Shown: positions 1 through 7,179 of the stretch, piece by piece | Layout: each line of letters starts with the position of its first letter | Numbering within the stretch: the stretch's first letter is position 1 | Origin: Flavobacterium psychrophilum | Lineage (GTDB): Bacteria > Bacteroidota > Bacteroidia > Flavobacteriales > Flavobacteriaceae | DNA: 7,179 nt | Assembly (NCBI GenBank): GCA_945905915.1 | Contig: CAMDQL010000083.1 | Location: 1-7,179, forward strand | Reading direction: 5' to 3' | Program-made: the position numbers and the translations under genes | Notes under the pieces: generated by a model | What the model saw: only the letters and a program-made list of their open reading frames with translations | Databases searched by the model: none | Told to the model about the DNA's origin: nothing

Positions 1-916
1 AAAAAATATTATGGGATCGGGTTCTGACTTGGATTTATATGTTCATGTTGGAGCCGGAGCTTATATCTGTGGCGAGGAAACGGCTCTTTTAGAATCATTA
101 GAAGGGAAAAGAGGGAATCCTCGTATCAAACCGCCTTTTCCAGCGATCAGTGGTTTATGGCAAAATCCTACCGTAGTAAACAACGTAGAATCGATTGCCG
201 CTGTGCCATGGATTGTAATGAATTCGGGTGCAGAATACGCAAAAATTGGAATAGAACGTTCAACTGGAACCAAGTTAATTTCGGCTTCTGGACACATTAA
301 AAATCCAGGCGTTTATGAAATTGAATTAGGTGTATCGGTGGAAGAATTTATGAATTCTGATGAATATTGTGGTGGAATGATAGACGATCGCCCCTTAAAA
401 GCATTAGTGCCTGGTGGCTCATCGGTACCTATTTTACCTGCTCATTTGATCTACAAAACAGCGGCGGGCACCGATCGTTTAATGACCTATGAATCGTTAT
501 CGGATGGTGGTTTTGCCACCGGATCGATGTTGGGTTCGGGCGGATTTATCGTATATAACGACACCACTTGTATTGTAAGAAACACTTGGAATTTCTCTCG
601 TTTTTATCATCATGAATCCTGTGGTCAATGTACCCCTTGTCGTGAAGGTACCGGATGGTTAGAAAAAGTATTACACCGCATTGAAAACGGACACGGACGT
701 GAAGAAGATATCGAATTGTTATGGAGTATTCAATCTAAAATTGAAGGAAATACCATTTGTCCTTTAGGAGATGCTGCTTCTTGGCCAGTAGCTGCGGCTA
801 TTCGTCATTTTAGAGAAGAATTTGAATACCACGTTAGAGTCCCTGAAAAAGTTAAAAACAGAAACCACTTTGTGGCAGAGCCTTTTGAAAAGGTAAAACA
901 TTTGGCAACAAAATAA
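1..916 (+). CDS. nuoF: NADH-quinone oxidoreductase subunit F (NuoF), 5' partial
   Basis: NADH-binding subunit of complex I in the cytoplasmic arm. It binds NADH and FMN and passes electrons to [4Fe-4S] cluster N3. The reading frame is open from base 2, giving KNI before the Met at 11, so that Met is internal and the true start lies upstream of the window. About 145 residues are missing compared with a usual length near 450. Counting from the Met at 11, the conserved flavin/nucleotide-site segment GAGAYICGEETALLESLEG is at residues 14-32, followed by GNPRIKPPFP. The N3 ligands are C204, C207 and C210 in ESCGQCTPCREGTGW, plus C250 in NTICPLGDA. The C-terminal helical domain is complete and ends at TAA 914-916. 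The next gene is nuoG, 51 bases on. Nothing looks damaged. Identity is certain from the motifs and the operon context. Confidence 0.97.
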   Translation, partial: KNIMGSGSDLDLYVHVGAGAYICGEETALLESLEGKRGNPRIKPPFPAISGLWQNPTVVNNVESIAAVPWIVMNSGAEYAKIGIERSTGTKLISASGHIKNPGVYEIELGVSVEEFMNSDEYCGGMIDDRPLKALVPGGSSVPILPAHLIYKTAAGTDRLMTYESLSDGGFATGSMLGSGGFIVYNDTTCIVRNTWNFSRFYHHESCGQCTPCREGTGWLEKVLHRIENGHGREEDIELLWSIQSKIEGNTICPLGDAASWPVAAAIRHFREEFEYHVRVPEKVKNRNHFVAEPFEKVKHLATK

Positions 917-967
917 AGAATAAGTCAATAGTAAAATATATTTATTTTTCGATAGAAAGACAATACT
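917..967 (+). other. nuoF-nuoG intergenic spacer
   Basis: This is the only non-coding gap longer than 10 bases in the window. It is very AT-rich and has no GC-rich hairpin followed by a T run, so no terminator is called. I see no convincing Bacteroidota-type promoter (TTTG near -33 with TAnnTTTG near -7). The bases before the nuoG ATG (GAAAGACAATACT) hold at most a weak purine stretch, not a strong Shine-Dalgarno, as is common in this phylum. It is most simply an untranslated spacer inside one transcript. Confidence 0.6.
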
Positions 968-2017
968 ATGAAAGTAACAATAGACGGTCAAAGTGTAGAA
1001 GTAGCACCAGGAACAACCATCCTGCAAGCTGCTCGTATGATTGGAGGAGAAAGTGTTCCGCCAGCCATGTGTTATTATTCAAAACTAAAAGGAAGTGGCG
1101 GTAAATGTCGTTGTTGTTTAGTAGAAGTTTCAAAAGGTAGCGAGGCCGATCCAAGACCAATGCCAAAACTAGTAGCCTCATGTGTTACAGGTTGTATGGA
1201 TGGAATGGAAGTGAATAGCAAAAACTCAGACAGAGTTACAGAAGCTAGAAAATCGGTAACCGAATTTTTATTAATCAATCACCCGCTAGATTGCCCTGTT
1301 TGTGATCAAGCTGGAGAATGTGATTTGCAAAATTTAAGCTTTGAGCACGGAAAATCGCAAACCCGTTTCATCGAAGAAAAAAGAACCTTTGAACCCGAAG
1401 ATATCGGTCCGAATATTCAATTACACATGAACCGTTGCATTTTATGCCAACGTTGTGTGCAAGTTGCAGATCAATTGACAGATGATCGTGTTCATGGCGT
1501 TATGGATCGTGGTGACCATGCTAATATTTCAACCTGTATTTCAAAAGCTATCGACAATGAGTTTTCAGGAAACATGATTGATGTATGTCCTGTAGGCGCC
1601 TTGACCGATAAAACTTTCCGATTCAAATCAAGAGTTTGGTTCAACAAGCCTTATGATGCGCACCGAGAATGTACAACTTGCTGTGGTAAAACTACTGTTT
1701 GGATGTTTGGTAACGAAATTCAAAGGGTAACGGGTCGCAAAGACGAATATCATGAAGTAGAAGAATTCATCTGCAATAGCTGCCGTTTTGATCATAAAAA
1801 TTTAGAAGATTGGGTTATTGAAGGGCCAAGAAAATTTGAGAAAGACTCGGTAATCAATCAAAACAACTACACCCGTGAAATGGAAAACGTGGTGATAGAA
1901 ACCGAAGAACATATTTTAAAAGGTAGAACAATTGATCGTAAAAAAATCAGTATGCCTGACATCGATTACAATGAAAAAATTGATGGTAATTTAATTAATG
2001 ATAAAAATAATGGATAG
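968..2017 (+). CDS. nuoG: NADH-quinone oxidoreductase subunit G, short Fe-S-only form (NuoG)
   Basis: Fe-S subunit of the cytoplasmic arm that relays electrons from NuoF towards NuoI. Residues 1-80 are a ferredoxin-like [2Fe-2S] domain with C35, C47, C50 and C72 as likely ligands (C49 and C76 lie nearby). Residues 105-118 hold the His/Cys [4Fe-4S] motif with H105, C109, C112 and C118. The next [4Fe-4S] site has C157, C160 and C163 in NRCILCQRC, plus C207 in DVCPVGALT. Residues 235-272 resemble the molybdopterin-oxidoreductase Fe4S4 domain, but its cysteine spacing is altered: CTTCC at 235-239 and CNSC at 269-272. The protein ends at 349 residues with a charged tail, against roughly 900 in E. 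coli, so the catalytic-type molybdopterin domain is absent. From memory this short form is normal in Flavobacteriia, so I read it as complete and not broken. It ends in TAG and overlaps nuoH by 8 bases. Confidence 0.95.
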   Translation: MKVTIDGQSVEVAPGTTILQAARMIGGESVPPAMCYYSKLKGSGGKCRCCLVEVSKGSEADPRPMPKLVASCVTGCMDGMEVNSKNSDRVTEARKSVTEFLLINHPLDCPVCDQAGECDLQNLSFEHGKSQTRFIEEKRTFEPEDIGPNIQLHMNRCILCQRCVQVADQLTDDRVHGVMDRGDHANISTCISKAIDNEFSGNMIDVCPVGALTDKTFRFKSRVWFNKPYDAHRECTTCCGKTTVWMFGNEIQRVTGRKDEYHEVEEFICNSCRFDHKNLEDWVIEGPRKFEKDSVINQNNYTREMENVVIETEEHILKGRTIDRKKISMPDIDYNEKIDGNLINDKNNG

Positions 2018-3041
2018 TGCTTTTATCATAGAAAAAAGCGTTGTAATTGTCACTGTTTTCGCAATTACGATGATTATGGCAATGTATTCAACGTATGCCG
2101 AACGTAAAGTAGCGGCATTTTTACAGGATCGAATAGGTCCCAACCGTGCTGGTAAGTTTGGTTTATTACAACCGCTTGCCGACGGATTGAAATTGTTTAC
2201 AAAGGAAGAATTTTTCCCAAATACACCTAACCGATTTTTATTTATCGTAGGACCTGCGATTGCGATGAGTACGGCGTTAATGACCAGCGCAGTAATTCCT
2301 TGGGGTGATCGTTTACATATTTTTGGTAGAGATGTTATTTTACAAGCAACAGATATTGACGTTTCGTTACTCTATATTTTTGGAGTTGTTTCTGTTGGTG
2401 TTTACGGCATAATGATTGGAGGATGGGCTTCAAATAATAAGTTTTCGTTGATGGGAGCCGTACGTGCTGCCTCTCAAATGGTTTCATACGAAATTGCCAT
2501 GGGATTATCGATGATTGCCTTATTAATGATGACCGGAACCTTAAGTTTGAAAGAAATTTCGGTACAACAAAGCGGAATGGATTGGAATGTATTTTACCAA
2601 CCAGTTTCGTTTTTAATCTTCTTAATTTGTGCTTTTGCCGAATTAAACCGAACGCCTTTTGACCTTGCCGAATGTGAAACTGAATTAATTGGAGGTTATC
2701 ACACCGAATATTCTTCTATGAAAATGGGATTTTATTTATTCGCTGAATATGCCAATATGTTTATTTCTTCGGCTATCTTATCCATATTGTTTTTTGGAGG
2801 TTATAACTACCCAGGAATGCAATGGATGATTGATAATGTAGGAGTAAATGTGGCGAATATTCTTGGAATTGTAGCCTTATTCATAAAAATTTGTGGATTC
2901 ATCTTTTTCATCATGTGGGTAAGATGGACAATCCCTCGTTTTAGATACGATCAGTTAATGAACTTAGGTTGGAGAATATTAATTCCGCTTTCAATCATTA
3001 ATATTATAATAACAGGAATTTGCATTTTAGCTTTTAAATAA
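2010..3041 (+). CDS. nuoH: NADH-quinone oxidoreductase subunit H (NuoH)
   Basis: Membrane subunit at the junction of the two arms. It forms much of the quinone-binding chamber and the first part of the proton path. There are about eight hydrophobic segments. Numbering from the Met at 2010, the family signature ERKVAAFLQDRIGPNRAG is at residues 31-48 and is followed by GLLQPLADGLKLFTKE. E161 sits in VSYEIAMGLS. The second conserved loop, AELNRTPFDLAECETELIGG (210-229), carries the acidic residues E211, D218, E221, E223 and E225 and continues as YHTEYSSMKMG. Length is 343 residues, normal for the family. An in-frame ATG at 1998 would add four residues (MIKI). I prefer 2010 because MDSAFIIEK looks like the family N-terminus and gives a compact 8-base overlap with nuoG (ATGGATAG), suggesting translational coupling. 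The start is the only uncertainty. Confidence 0.96.
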   Translation: MDSAFIIEKSVVIVTVFAITMIMAMYSTYAERKVAAFLQDRIGPNRAGKFGLLQPLADGLKLFTKEEFFPNTPNRFLFIVGPAIAMSTALMTSAVIPWGDRLHIFGRDVILQATDIDVSLLYIFGVVSVGVYGIMIGGWASNNKFSLMGAVRAASQMVSYEIAMGLSMIALLMMTGTLSLKEISVQQSGMDWNVFYQPVSFLIFLICAFAELNRTPFDLAECETELIGGYHTEYSSMKMGFYLFAEYANMFISSAILSILFFGGYNYPGMQWMIDNVGVNVANILGIVALFIKICGFIFFIMWVRWTIPRFRYDQLMNLGWRILIPLSIINIIITGICILAFK

Positions 3042-3049
3042 AAGATAGT

Positions 3050-3601
3050 ATGTCAACAGCAATACAAAGTATATCGCTTTCAGGTAGAAAAAAAGAAGTA
3101 TCTCATAAAGAAATGACTTTTTGGGAACGCCTATATCTGGTAGCCATCGTAAAAGGATTAATTATCACGATCAAACACTTATTCCGAAAAAAAGTAACCG
3201 TACAATATCCTGAACAAGTAAGAGAATTTAGTCCAGTATATCGCGGACAGCACATGTTAAAACGCGATGAATTGGGCAGAGAAAACTGTACCGCTTGTGG
3301 CTTATGTGCTTTATCTTGTCCGGCAGAGGCAATTACTATGAGAGCTGGCGAGCGTAAAAAAGGAGAAGAACATTTGTACCGTGAAGAAAAATATGCCGAA
3401 ATCTATGAAATCAACATGTTGCGTTGTATTTTTTGCGGTTTGTGTGAAGAAGCTTGTCCAAAAGACGCTGTCTATTTAACACTTTCAAAAGAATTAGTTC
3501 CTGCTAGTTATGATCGCGAAGATTTCATCTTTGGAAAAGATAAATTAGTAATGCCTTTAGAAATGGCAATGAAAAATGCTCAACTTAATAACGCAAACTA
3601 A
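3050..3601 (+). CDS. nuoI: NADH-quinone oxidoreductase subunit I (NuoI)
   Basis: Ferredoxin-type subunit of the connecting module. It carries two [4Fe-4S] clusters (N6a and N6b) that bring electrons from NuoG to NuoB and the quinone site. Both 8Fe ferredoxin motifs are intact: CTACGLCALSCP with C80, C83, C86 and C90, and CIFCGLCEEACP with C126, C129, C132 and C136. The N-terminal part (about residues 22-46) contains the amphipathic helix with FWERLYL and GLIITIKHLF that attaches the subunit to the membrane arm. Length is 183 residues, within the normal bacterial range. The start lies 8 bases after the nuoH stop, and the TAA stop is followed immediately by the nuoJ ATG, so the gene sits in a tightly coupled transcript. 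Confidence 0.97.
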   Translation: MSTAIQSISLSGRKKEVSHKEMTFWERLYLVAIVKGLIITIKHLFRKKVTVQYPEQVREFSPVYRGQHMLKRDELGRENCTACGLCALSCPAEAITMRAGERKKGEEHLYREEKYAEIYEINMLRCIFCGLCEEACPKDAVYLTLSKELVPASYDREDFIFGKDKLVMPLEMAMKNAQLNNAN

Positions 3602-4114
3602 ATGGCACCAATAGTAATTATATTTTATTTTTTAGCTGCTATAACATTGGCGACAGCTTTTTTAACAATTTACAGCAGAAATCCTATTCATAGTGCAATT
3701 TATTTAGTGTTGTGCTTTTTTTCAATTGCAGGACATTACTTATTATTTAATGCTCAATTCTTAGCCTTAGTTCATATTATTGTTTATTCTGGCGCCATAA
3801 TGGTCTTGTTTTTATTTACCATCATGTTGATGAATTTAAACAAAGAAGACGAAGTGCACAAACCAAGAATTACAAGAATTGGAGCGCTAATTGTTTTCTT
3901 AATTATGAGTATTGTTTTCATTACCATTTTTATCAATTCGAAAACCATAATGACGGGTTATGATACAAGCGGTGAAGATTTTCAATCGATCAAAGTATTA
4001 GGGAAAGTATTGTTAAACGAATACATGTTTCCGTTTGAGTTTATCTCTATTTTATTATTAGTAGCAATGATTGGAACGGTATTATTGACTAAAAAAGAAA
4101 AAAACAATGAGTAA
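3602..4114 (+). CDS. nuoJ: NADH-quinone oxidoreductase subunit J (NuoJ)
   Basis: Small polytopic membrane subunit that links NuoH and NuoK to the antiporter-like subunits. It has about five hydrophobic segments in 170 residues. The most conserved stretch is at residues 53-74, where [20 protein letters not shown] is followed by TI. It includes Y62 and G64, in the third helix, whose bulge is linked to coupling in well-studied complexes. The C-terminus is a hydrophobic segment followed by a Lys-rich tail (KKEKNNE). The ATG directly follows the nuoI TAA, and the gene end overlaps nuoK by 8 bases (ATGAGTAA). No defect is seen. Confidence 0.95.
   Translation: MAPIVIIFYFLAAITLATAFLTIYSRNPIHSAIYLVLCFFSIAGHYLLFNAQFLALVHIIVYSGAIMVLFLFTIMLMNLNKEDEVHKPRITRIGALIVFLIMSIVFITIFINSKTIMTGYDTSGEDFQSIKVLGKVLLNEYMFPFEFISILLLVAMIGTVLLTKKEKNNE
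4107..4114 (+). other. nuoJ-nuoK start/stop overlap
   Basis: The eight bases ATGAGTAA contain both the nuoK start codon and the nuoJ stop codon in a different frame. The same geometry occurs at nuoG-nuoH (2010-2017, ATGGATAG). The bases just upstream are A-rich (AAAAAAGAAAAAAAC) with no strong Shine-Dalgarno, so translation of nuoK probably relies on ribosomes finishing nuoJ. Confidence 0.6.
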
Positions 4115-4427
4115 TATATTAAATCAAATCGGTATAGAAAATTATATTTTCTTATCGGTACTTCTTTTTTGCATTGGTGTTTTTGGTGTGTTATACCGCC
4201 GAAACGCAATCATAGTATTTATGTCTATTGAAATAATGCTAAATGCAGTAAACTTATTGTTTGTAGCTTTTTCAACCTATCATCAAGATGCCGAAGGACA
4301 AGTTTTTGTATTTTTCTCTATGGCGGTAGCTGCAGCTGAAGTAGCGGTAGGATTAGCCATTCTGGTATCGGTTTATCGTAATCTAGGATCAATCGACATT
4401 GATAATTTAAAAAATTTAAAAGGATAA
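4107..4427 (+). CDS. nuoK: NADH-quinone oxidoreductase subunit K (NuoK)
   Basis: Small membrane subunit related to MrpC/MnhC antiporter proteins. It has three transmembrane helices in 106 residues, the usual size. The two buried glutamates needed for proton transfer are present: E42 in [11 protein letters not shown] and E78 in [11 protein letters not shown] (equivalent to E36 and E72 of E. coli NuoK). The start lies inside the end of nuoJ, which suggests translational coupling, and the stop is 7 bases before nuoL. The short C-terminal tail after the last helix ([15 protein letters not shown]) is typical. Identity is certain from the motifs and position. Confidence 0.97.
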   Translation: MSNILNQIGIENYIFLSVLLFCIGVFGVLYRRNAIIVFMSIEIMLNAVNLLFVAFSTYHQDAEGQVFVFFSMAVAAAEVAVGLAILVSVYRNLGSIDIDNLKNLKG

Positions 4428-4434
4428 TCTAAAC

Positions 4435-6312
4435 ATGGACACAAATTTAGCTTTACTATTACTTTTATCTCCATTTGTTGGGTTTCTTTTCAATATATTC
4501 TTTGGAAATAAAATTAGCAAAGGAATTGCAGGCGTTGTGGGAACATTAACCGTTGTATTTTCTTTTTTACTAACCCTTTGCTTTTTTTCACAATTACTTC
4601 AAACAGGAAAAGCCATTGAAATTTCATTATTTGATTGGATTTCAATTGGAAATTTAAAAATTGATTTCGGAATTGTGTTGGATCAATTATCATTACTTTG
4701 GTTACTTTTTGTAACGGGTATTGGATCTTTAATTCACATCTATTCGATCAGTTATATGCACGATGACGAAAACATGCCTAAATTTTTCGCCTATTTAAAT
4801 CTATTCGTATTCTTCATGATTACGTTAGTCATCGGAAATAACTTATTAGTAATGTTCATCGGATGGGAAGGCGTTGGATTATGTTCGTATTTACTAATCG
4901 GATTTTGGTATAAAAATCAAGCCTATAATAATGCTGCTAAAAAAGCATTCATCATGAACCGTATTGGAGACTTGGGGTTTTTAATTGGAATCTTCATGCT
5001 AGCTTCTCAATTTTCGACTTTAAATTATTCCGAAATTCAAACCGCGATTGCCACTGGTCAAGTAAATACTACCACATTAGGAATTGCAGCGCTATGTTTA
5101 TTCATTGGAGCAACCGGTAAATCGGCACAATTACCATTATATACTTGGTTACCCGATGCGATGGCAGGACCAACACCAGTTTCGGCTTTAATTCACGCTG
5201 CAACCATGGTAACGGCTGGTATTTTCATGATCACTCGAATGAATTTCTTATTTGATTTAACACCTGAAATTCAAAATATTATTGCCATTATAGGAGCTAT
5301 TACTGCATTAGTAGCTGCTTCTATCGGATTACTACAAAATGACATCAAAAAAGTATTGGCTTATTCAACCGTTTCGCAATTGGGATTAATGTTTTTAGCC
5401 TTAGGAATGGGCGCATACACCGTTGCCGTTTTCCACGTAATTACACACGCGTTCTTTAAAGCTTGTTTATTCTTAGGATCAGGATCGGTAATTCATGCCT
5501 TACATGGTGAACAAGATATGCGAAAAATGGGTGGTTTACGCAAAGTAATGCCAATTACCTTTTGGACGATGATGATTTCAACCTTGGCCATTGCTGGAAT
5601 ATCCCCATTTGCTGGATTTTGGTCGAAAGACGAAATTTTATTAACCGCTTTCGAACATAACAAAGTATTATGGGTTGTGGCTTCTATTGCTTCTATCATG
5701 ACCGCTTTCTATATGTTTAGATTGATGTACTTAACTTTCTTTAGAACATTTAGAGGAAGCGAAGAACAAAAACATCATTTACACGAAAGTCCGAAATTAA
5801 TAACAATTCCATTGGTAATTTTAGCTGTTTTAGCCGCTATTGGCGGAGCTATTAATCTACCAGGTAGCTTTTGGTTATACCATTACTTAGAACCTATTTT
5901 GGCAACAAAACATCACGCACACGTTCTTGGAACTCATGAATTTATGTTGATGGGTGTTGCTTTAGCTGGAGCTGTTGTTGGAATTCTTTGGGCTTATAGC
6001 AAATACTTAAAACAAGGTTTTGTTCCAAAAGAAGATGAAGCAATTGTAGGATTCAATAAAGTCATTTACAACAAATATTATGTAGACGAAATTTACACTG
6101 CTTTAATTGTTACACCGATAAATGCCATTTCAAATTTCAGTAGAAAAACAATTGAACCGCAACTTTCTAAATTAGTATTTAGTTTTGGATCAGCTGCAAA
6201 CGAATTAGGTACACAAGGAAAAAAATTACAAAACGGAAACATAGGATTGTATCTATTTATGTTCGTATTAGGAATTTGTGCCCTAATTATTTATTTATTT
6301 ATTGCTCAATAA
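4435..6312 (+). CDS. nuoL: NADH-quinone oxidoreductase subunit L (NuoL)
   Basis: Distal antiporter-like proton channel of the membrane arm, with the long lateral helix that braces the other antiporter subunits. It is 625 residues long, close to the E. coli size. The antiporter core holds the expected charged residues: E145 in GWEGVGLCSYLL, D179 in NRIGDLGF, K229 in ATGKSAQLP, H254 in LIHAATMVTAG, K305/K306 in NDIKKVLAYS, H334 and H338 in FHVITHAFFKA, K342, and K398 in FWSKDE. The region after residue 540 (FNKVIYNKYYVDEIY onward) matches the C-terminal part that contains the amphipathic lateral helix and final membrane anchor. His-rich loops occur near residues 446-450 and 493-501, which is common in NuoL. 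The start lies 7 bases after nuoK. The gene is intact and conserved throughout. Confidence 0.98.
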   Translation: MDTNLALLLLLSPFVGFLFNIFFGNKISKGIAGVVGTLTVVFSFLLTLCFFSQLLQTGKAIEISLFDWISIGNLKIDFGIVLDQLSLLWLLFVTGIGSLIHIYSISYMHDDENMPKFFAYLNLFVFFMITLVIGNNLLVMFIGWEGVGLCSYLLIGFWYKNQAYNNAAKKAFIMNRIGDLGFLIGIFMLASQFSTLNYSEIQTAIATGQVNTTTLGIAALCLFIGATGKSAQLPLYTWLPDAMAGPTPVSALIHAATMVTAGIFMITRMNFLFDLTPEIQNIIAIIGAITALVAASIGLLQNDIKKVLAYSTVSQLGLMFLALGMGAYTVAVFHVITHAFFKACLFLGSGSVIHALHGEQDMRKMGGLRKVMPITFWTMMISTLAIAGISPFAGFWSKDEILLTAFEHNKVLWVVASIASIMTAFYMFRLMYLTFFRTFRGSEEQKHHLHESPKLITIPLVILAVLAAIGGAINLPGSFWLYHYLEPILATKHHAHVLGTHEFMLMGVALAGAVVGILWAYSKYLKQGFVPKEDEAIVGFNKVIYNKYYVDEIYTALIVTPINAISNFSRKTIEPQLSKLVFSFGSAANELGTQGKKLQNGNIGLYLFMFVLGICALIIYLFIAQ

Positions 6313-6322
6313 TTTTATCACA

Positions 6323-7179
6323 ATGGATGTATCTATACTATTACTTTCTCTTTTAATTGGTGCTGTTGTAACCTATTTCTCAGGAGATAAATTGGCTTCA
6401 AAAGTGGCTTTACTTTTCAGTTTCGGCGCATTAGTAATTTCGTTAAATATTCTCTATTTATTTGTTAATGGTGGCAATGTTGGTATTTTACACGGATGGA
6501 TTACGTTACCTAAAGTAAGTATTGCACTGTATGCTGATGGTTTATCATTAGCCATGGTGCTTTTAACTACTATTTTGACACCTTTAATTATATTTTCTTA
6601 ATTTGGAACCACGGTAACAAATGCTAAAAATTTCTATGCTTTAGTGCTTTTCATGGCCTTTGCTATGACGGGAACTTTTTTAGCAGCCGATGGATTATTA
6701 TATTATGTGTTTTGGGAATTAGCTCTAATCCCAATTTATTTCATTGCCTTAATTTGGGGAAATGGCGATGCAGAAAAACGTAAAAAAGCCGTACTTAAAT
6801 TTTTCATTTATACCTTGGCAGGTTCGCTATTTATGTTAGTGGCATTTGCTTATTTATATACCAAAGCAGGTAGTTTTTTACTACAAGATTTATACAATCT
6901 AAACTTATCGACTCAAGAGCAGTTTTGGATTTTCTTTGCGTTCTTTTTTGCCTATGCGATTAAAATTCCAATTATTCCGTTTCACACATGGCAAGCAAAG
7001 GTGTACCAAAAAGCGCCAACAGTGGGAACCATGTTGTTATCAGGAATCATGCTTAAAATGGGATTGTACAGCATTATCCGTTGGCAATTACCTATTGCGC
7101 CACAAGCCGCAAAACAATACATGCCGCTTTTAATAGGGCTTAGCATCGCAGGTGTCATCTATGGATCCATCTTAGCGCT
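6323..7179 (+). pseudogene. nuoM: NADH-quinone oxidoreductase subunit M (NuoM), interrupted by an in-frame TAA, 3' partial
   Basis: Antiporter-like proton channel of the membrane arm. The Met at 6323 starts MDVSILLLSLLIG, a natural first helix, 10 bases after nuoL. An in-frame ATG at 6302 would add seven polar residues and overlap nuoL, and is less likely. The frame stops at TAA 6599-6601 after 92 residues. The same frame then continues open to the window end with clear NuoM sequence and no indel. Counting the stop as position 93, E132 is in VFWELALIPIYF, K214 in AYAIKIPIIPFHTW, then APTVGTMLLSG (231-241) and K245 in IMLKMGLYS. The two halves together would form one normal protein. The first piece alone has about three helices and none of the proton-path residues. 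A restart at ATG 6653 would begin inside a membrane helix, so two functional proteins are unlikely. Typed as a pseudogene on the sequence as given. A sequence error is an equal or better explanation. Confidence 0.85.
6599..6601 (+). other. In-frame TAA stop within nuoM
   Basis: The codons run ATA TTT TCT TAA TTT GGA ACC ACG, giving IIFS, stop, FGTT. The stop falls at the end of the third hydrophobic segment, in a short loop where homologues as I recall them carry Ser (IIFSSFG). A single C-to-A change from TCA would create it. Frame is preserved on both sides, so a single substitution explains it and an insertion or deletion does not. Six of the seven complete gene ends in the window use TAA as their true stop, which argues against TAA being read as a sense codon in this organism. 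Confidence 0.9.

Noticed and set aside
934..943. Perfect 10-base palindrome AAATATATTT in the nuoF-nuoG spacer, a possible regulator site or hairpin
   Set aside because: It consists only of A and T in a very AT-rich spacer, where such palindromes arise by chance. It has no loop or GC stem and no second copy in the window.
944..967. Possible internal promoter before nuoG
   Set aside because: The T-rich stretch does not match the Bacteroidota -7 TAnnTTTG with a suitably spaced -33 element. The gene is in mid-operon and co-transcription with nuoF explains it.
764..1278. Several minus-strand open frames across the nuoF end and nuoG start
   Set aside because: They are antisense to strongly conserved nuo sequence, overlap one another, and have no recognisable domains.
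5898..5940. His-rich loop in NuoL (around residues 493-501) as a possible metal-binding insertion
   Set aside because: His-rich, variable loops between the late helices are common in NuoL. It is short and shows no ordered motif.
6936..7133. Open frame of 65 codons on the + strand
   Set aside because: It lies out of frame inside the conserved nuoM sequence and its product, rich in basic and aromatic residues, resembles nothing I recognise. It is a shadow frame.
6653..7179. Downstream part of nuoM as an independent gene starting at ATG 6653
   Set aside because: The start would fall inside a hydrophobic helix, conserved NuoM sequence lies upstream of it back to the TAA, and no ribosome-binding signal is seen.

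Overview
The window is an AT-rich stretch of one bacterial operon that encodes the proton-pumping NADH:quinone oxidoreductase (respiratory complex I, NDH-1). All genes are on the + strand, in the order nuoF (5' end missing), nuoG, nuoH, nuoI, nuoJ, nuoK, nuoL, nuoM (3' end missing). The protein sequences, a NuoG of only about 350 residues that lacks the large molybdopterin-type domain, and the lack of strong Shine-Dalgarno motifs before the starts all point to Bacteroidota, most likely a Flavobacterium-like member of Flavobacteriaceae. The phylum is fairly secure. The genus is inferred from remembered resemblance only.

Layout: 1-916 is the C-terminal two thirds of NuoF (NADH/FMN subunit with cluster N3). 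A 51-base spacer, the only real intergenic gap, leads to nuoG (968-2017). After that the genes touch or overlap. nuoG/nuoH overlap by 8 bases, nuoH/nuoI are 8 bases apart, nuoI/nuoJ abut (TAA then ATG), nuoJ/nuoK overlap by 8 bases, nuoK/nuoL are 7 bases apart, and nuoL/nuoM are 10 bases apart with the preferred nuoM start. No terminator, internal promoter, RNA gene, mobile element or CRISPR array was found.

How the parts work together: NuoF oxidises NADH and passes electrons to the Fe-S chain in NuoG and then NuoI. NuoI delivers them to the quinone site, which NuoH helps form. NuoH, J and K form the membrane link, and NuoL and NuoM are antiporter-like proton channels. The pump residues expected in NuoH, K and L are present, so these genes look functional.

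The one real anomaly is in nuoM. An in-frame TAA at 6599-6601 stops the protein after about 92 residues, yet the same reading frame continues with fully conserved NuoM sequence to the window end. It is either a base-calling or assembly error or a genuine nonsense mutation that would remove one proton channel. I see no previously undescribed system here. The window is ordinary core metabolism apart from the nuoM stop and the lineage-type short NuoG with an altered fourth cysteine cluster.
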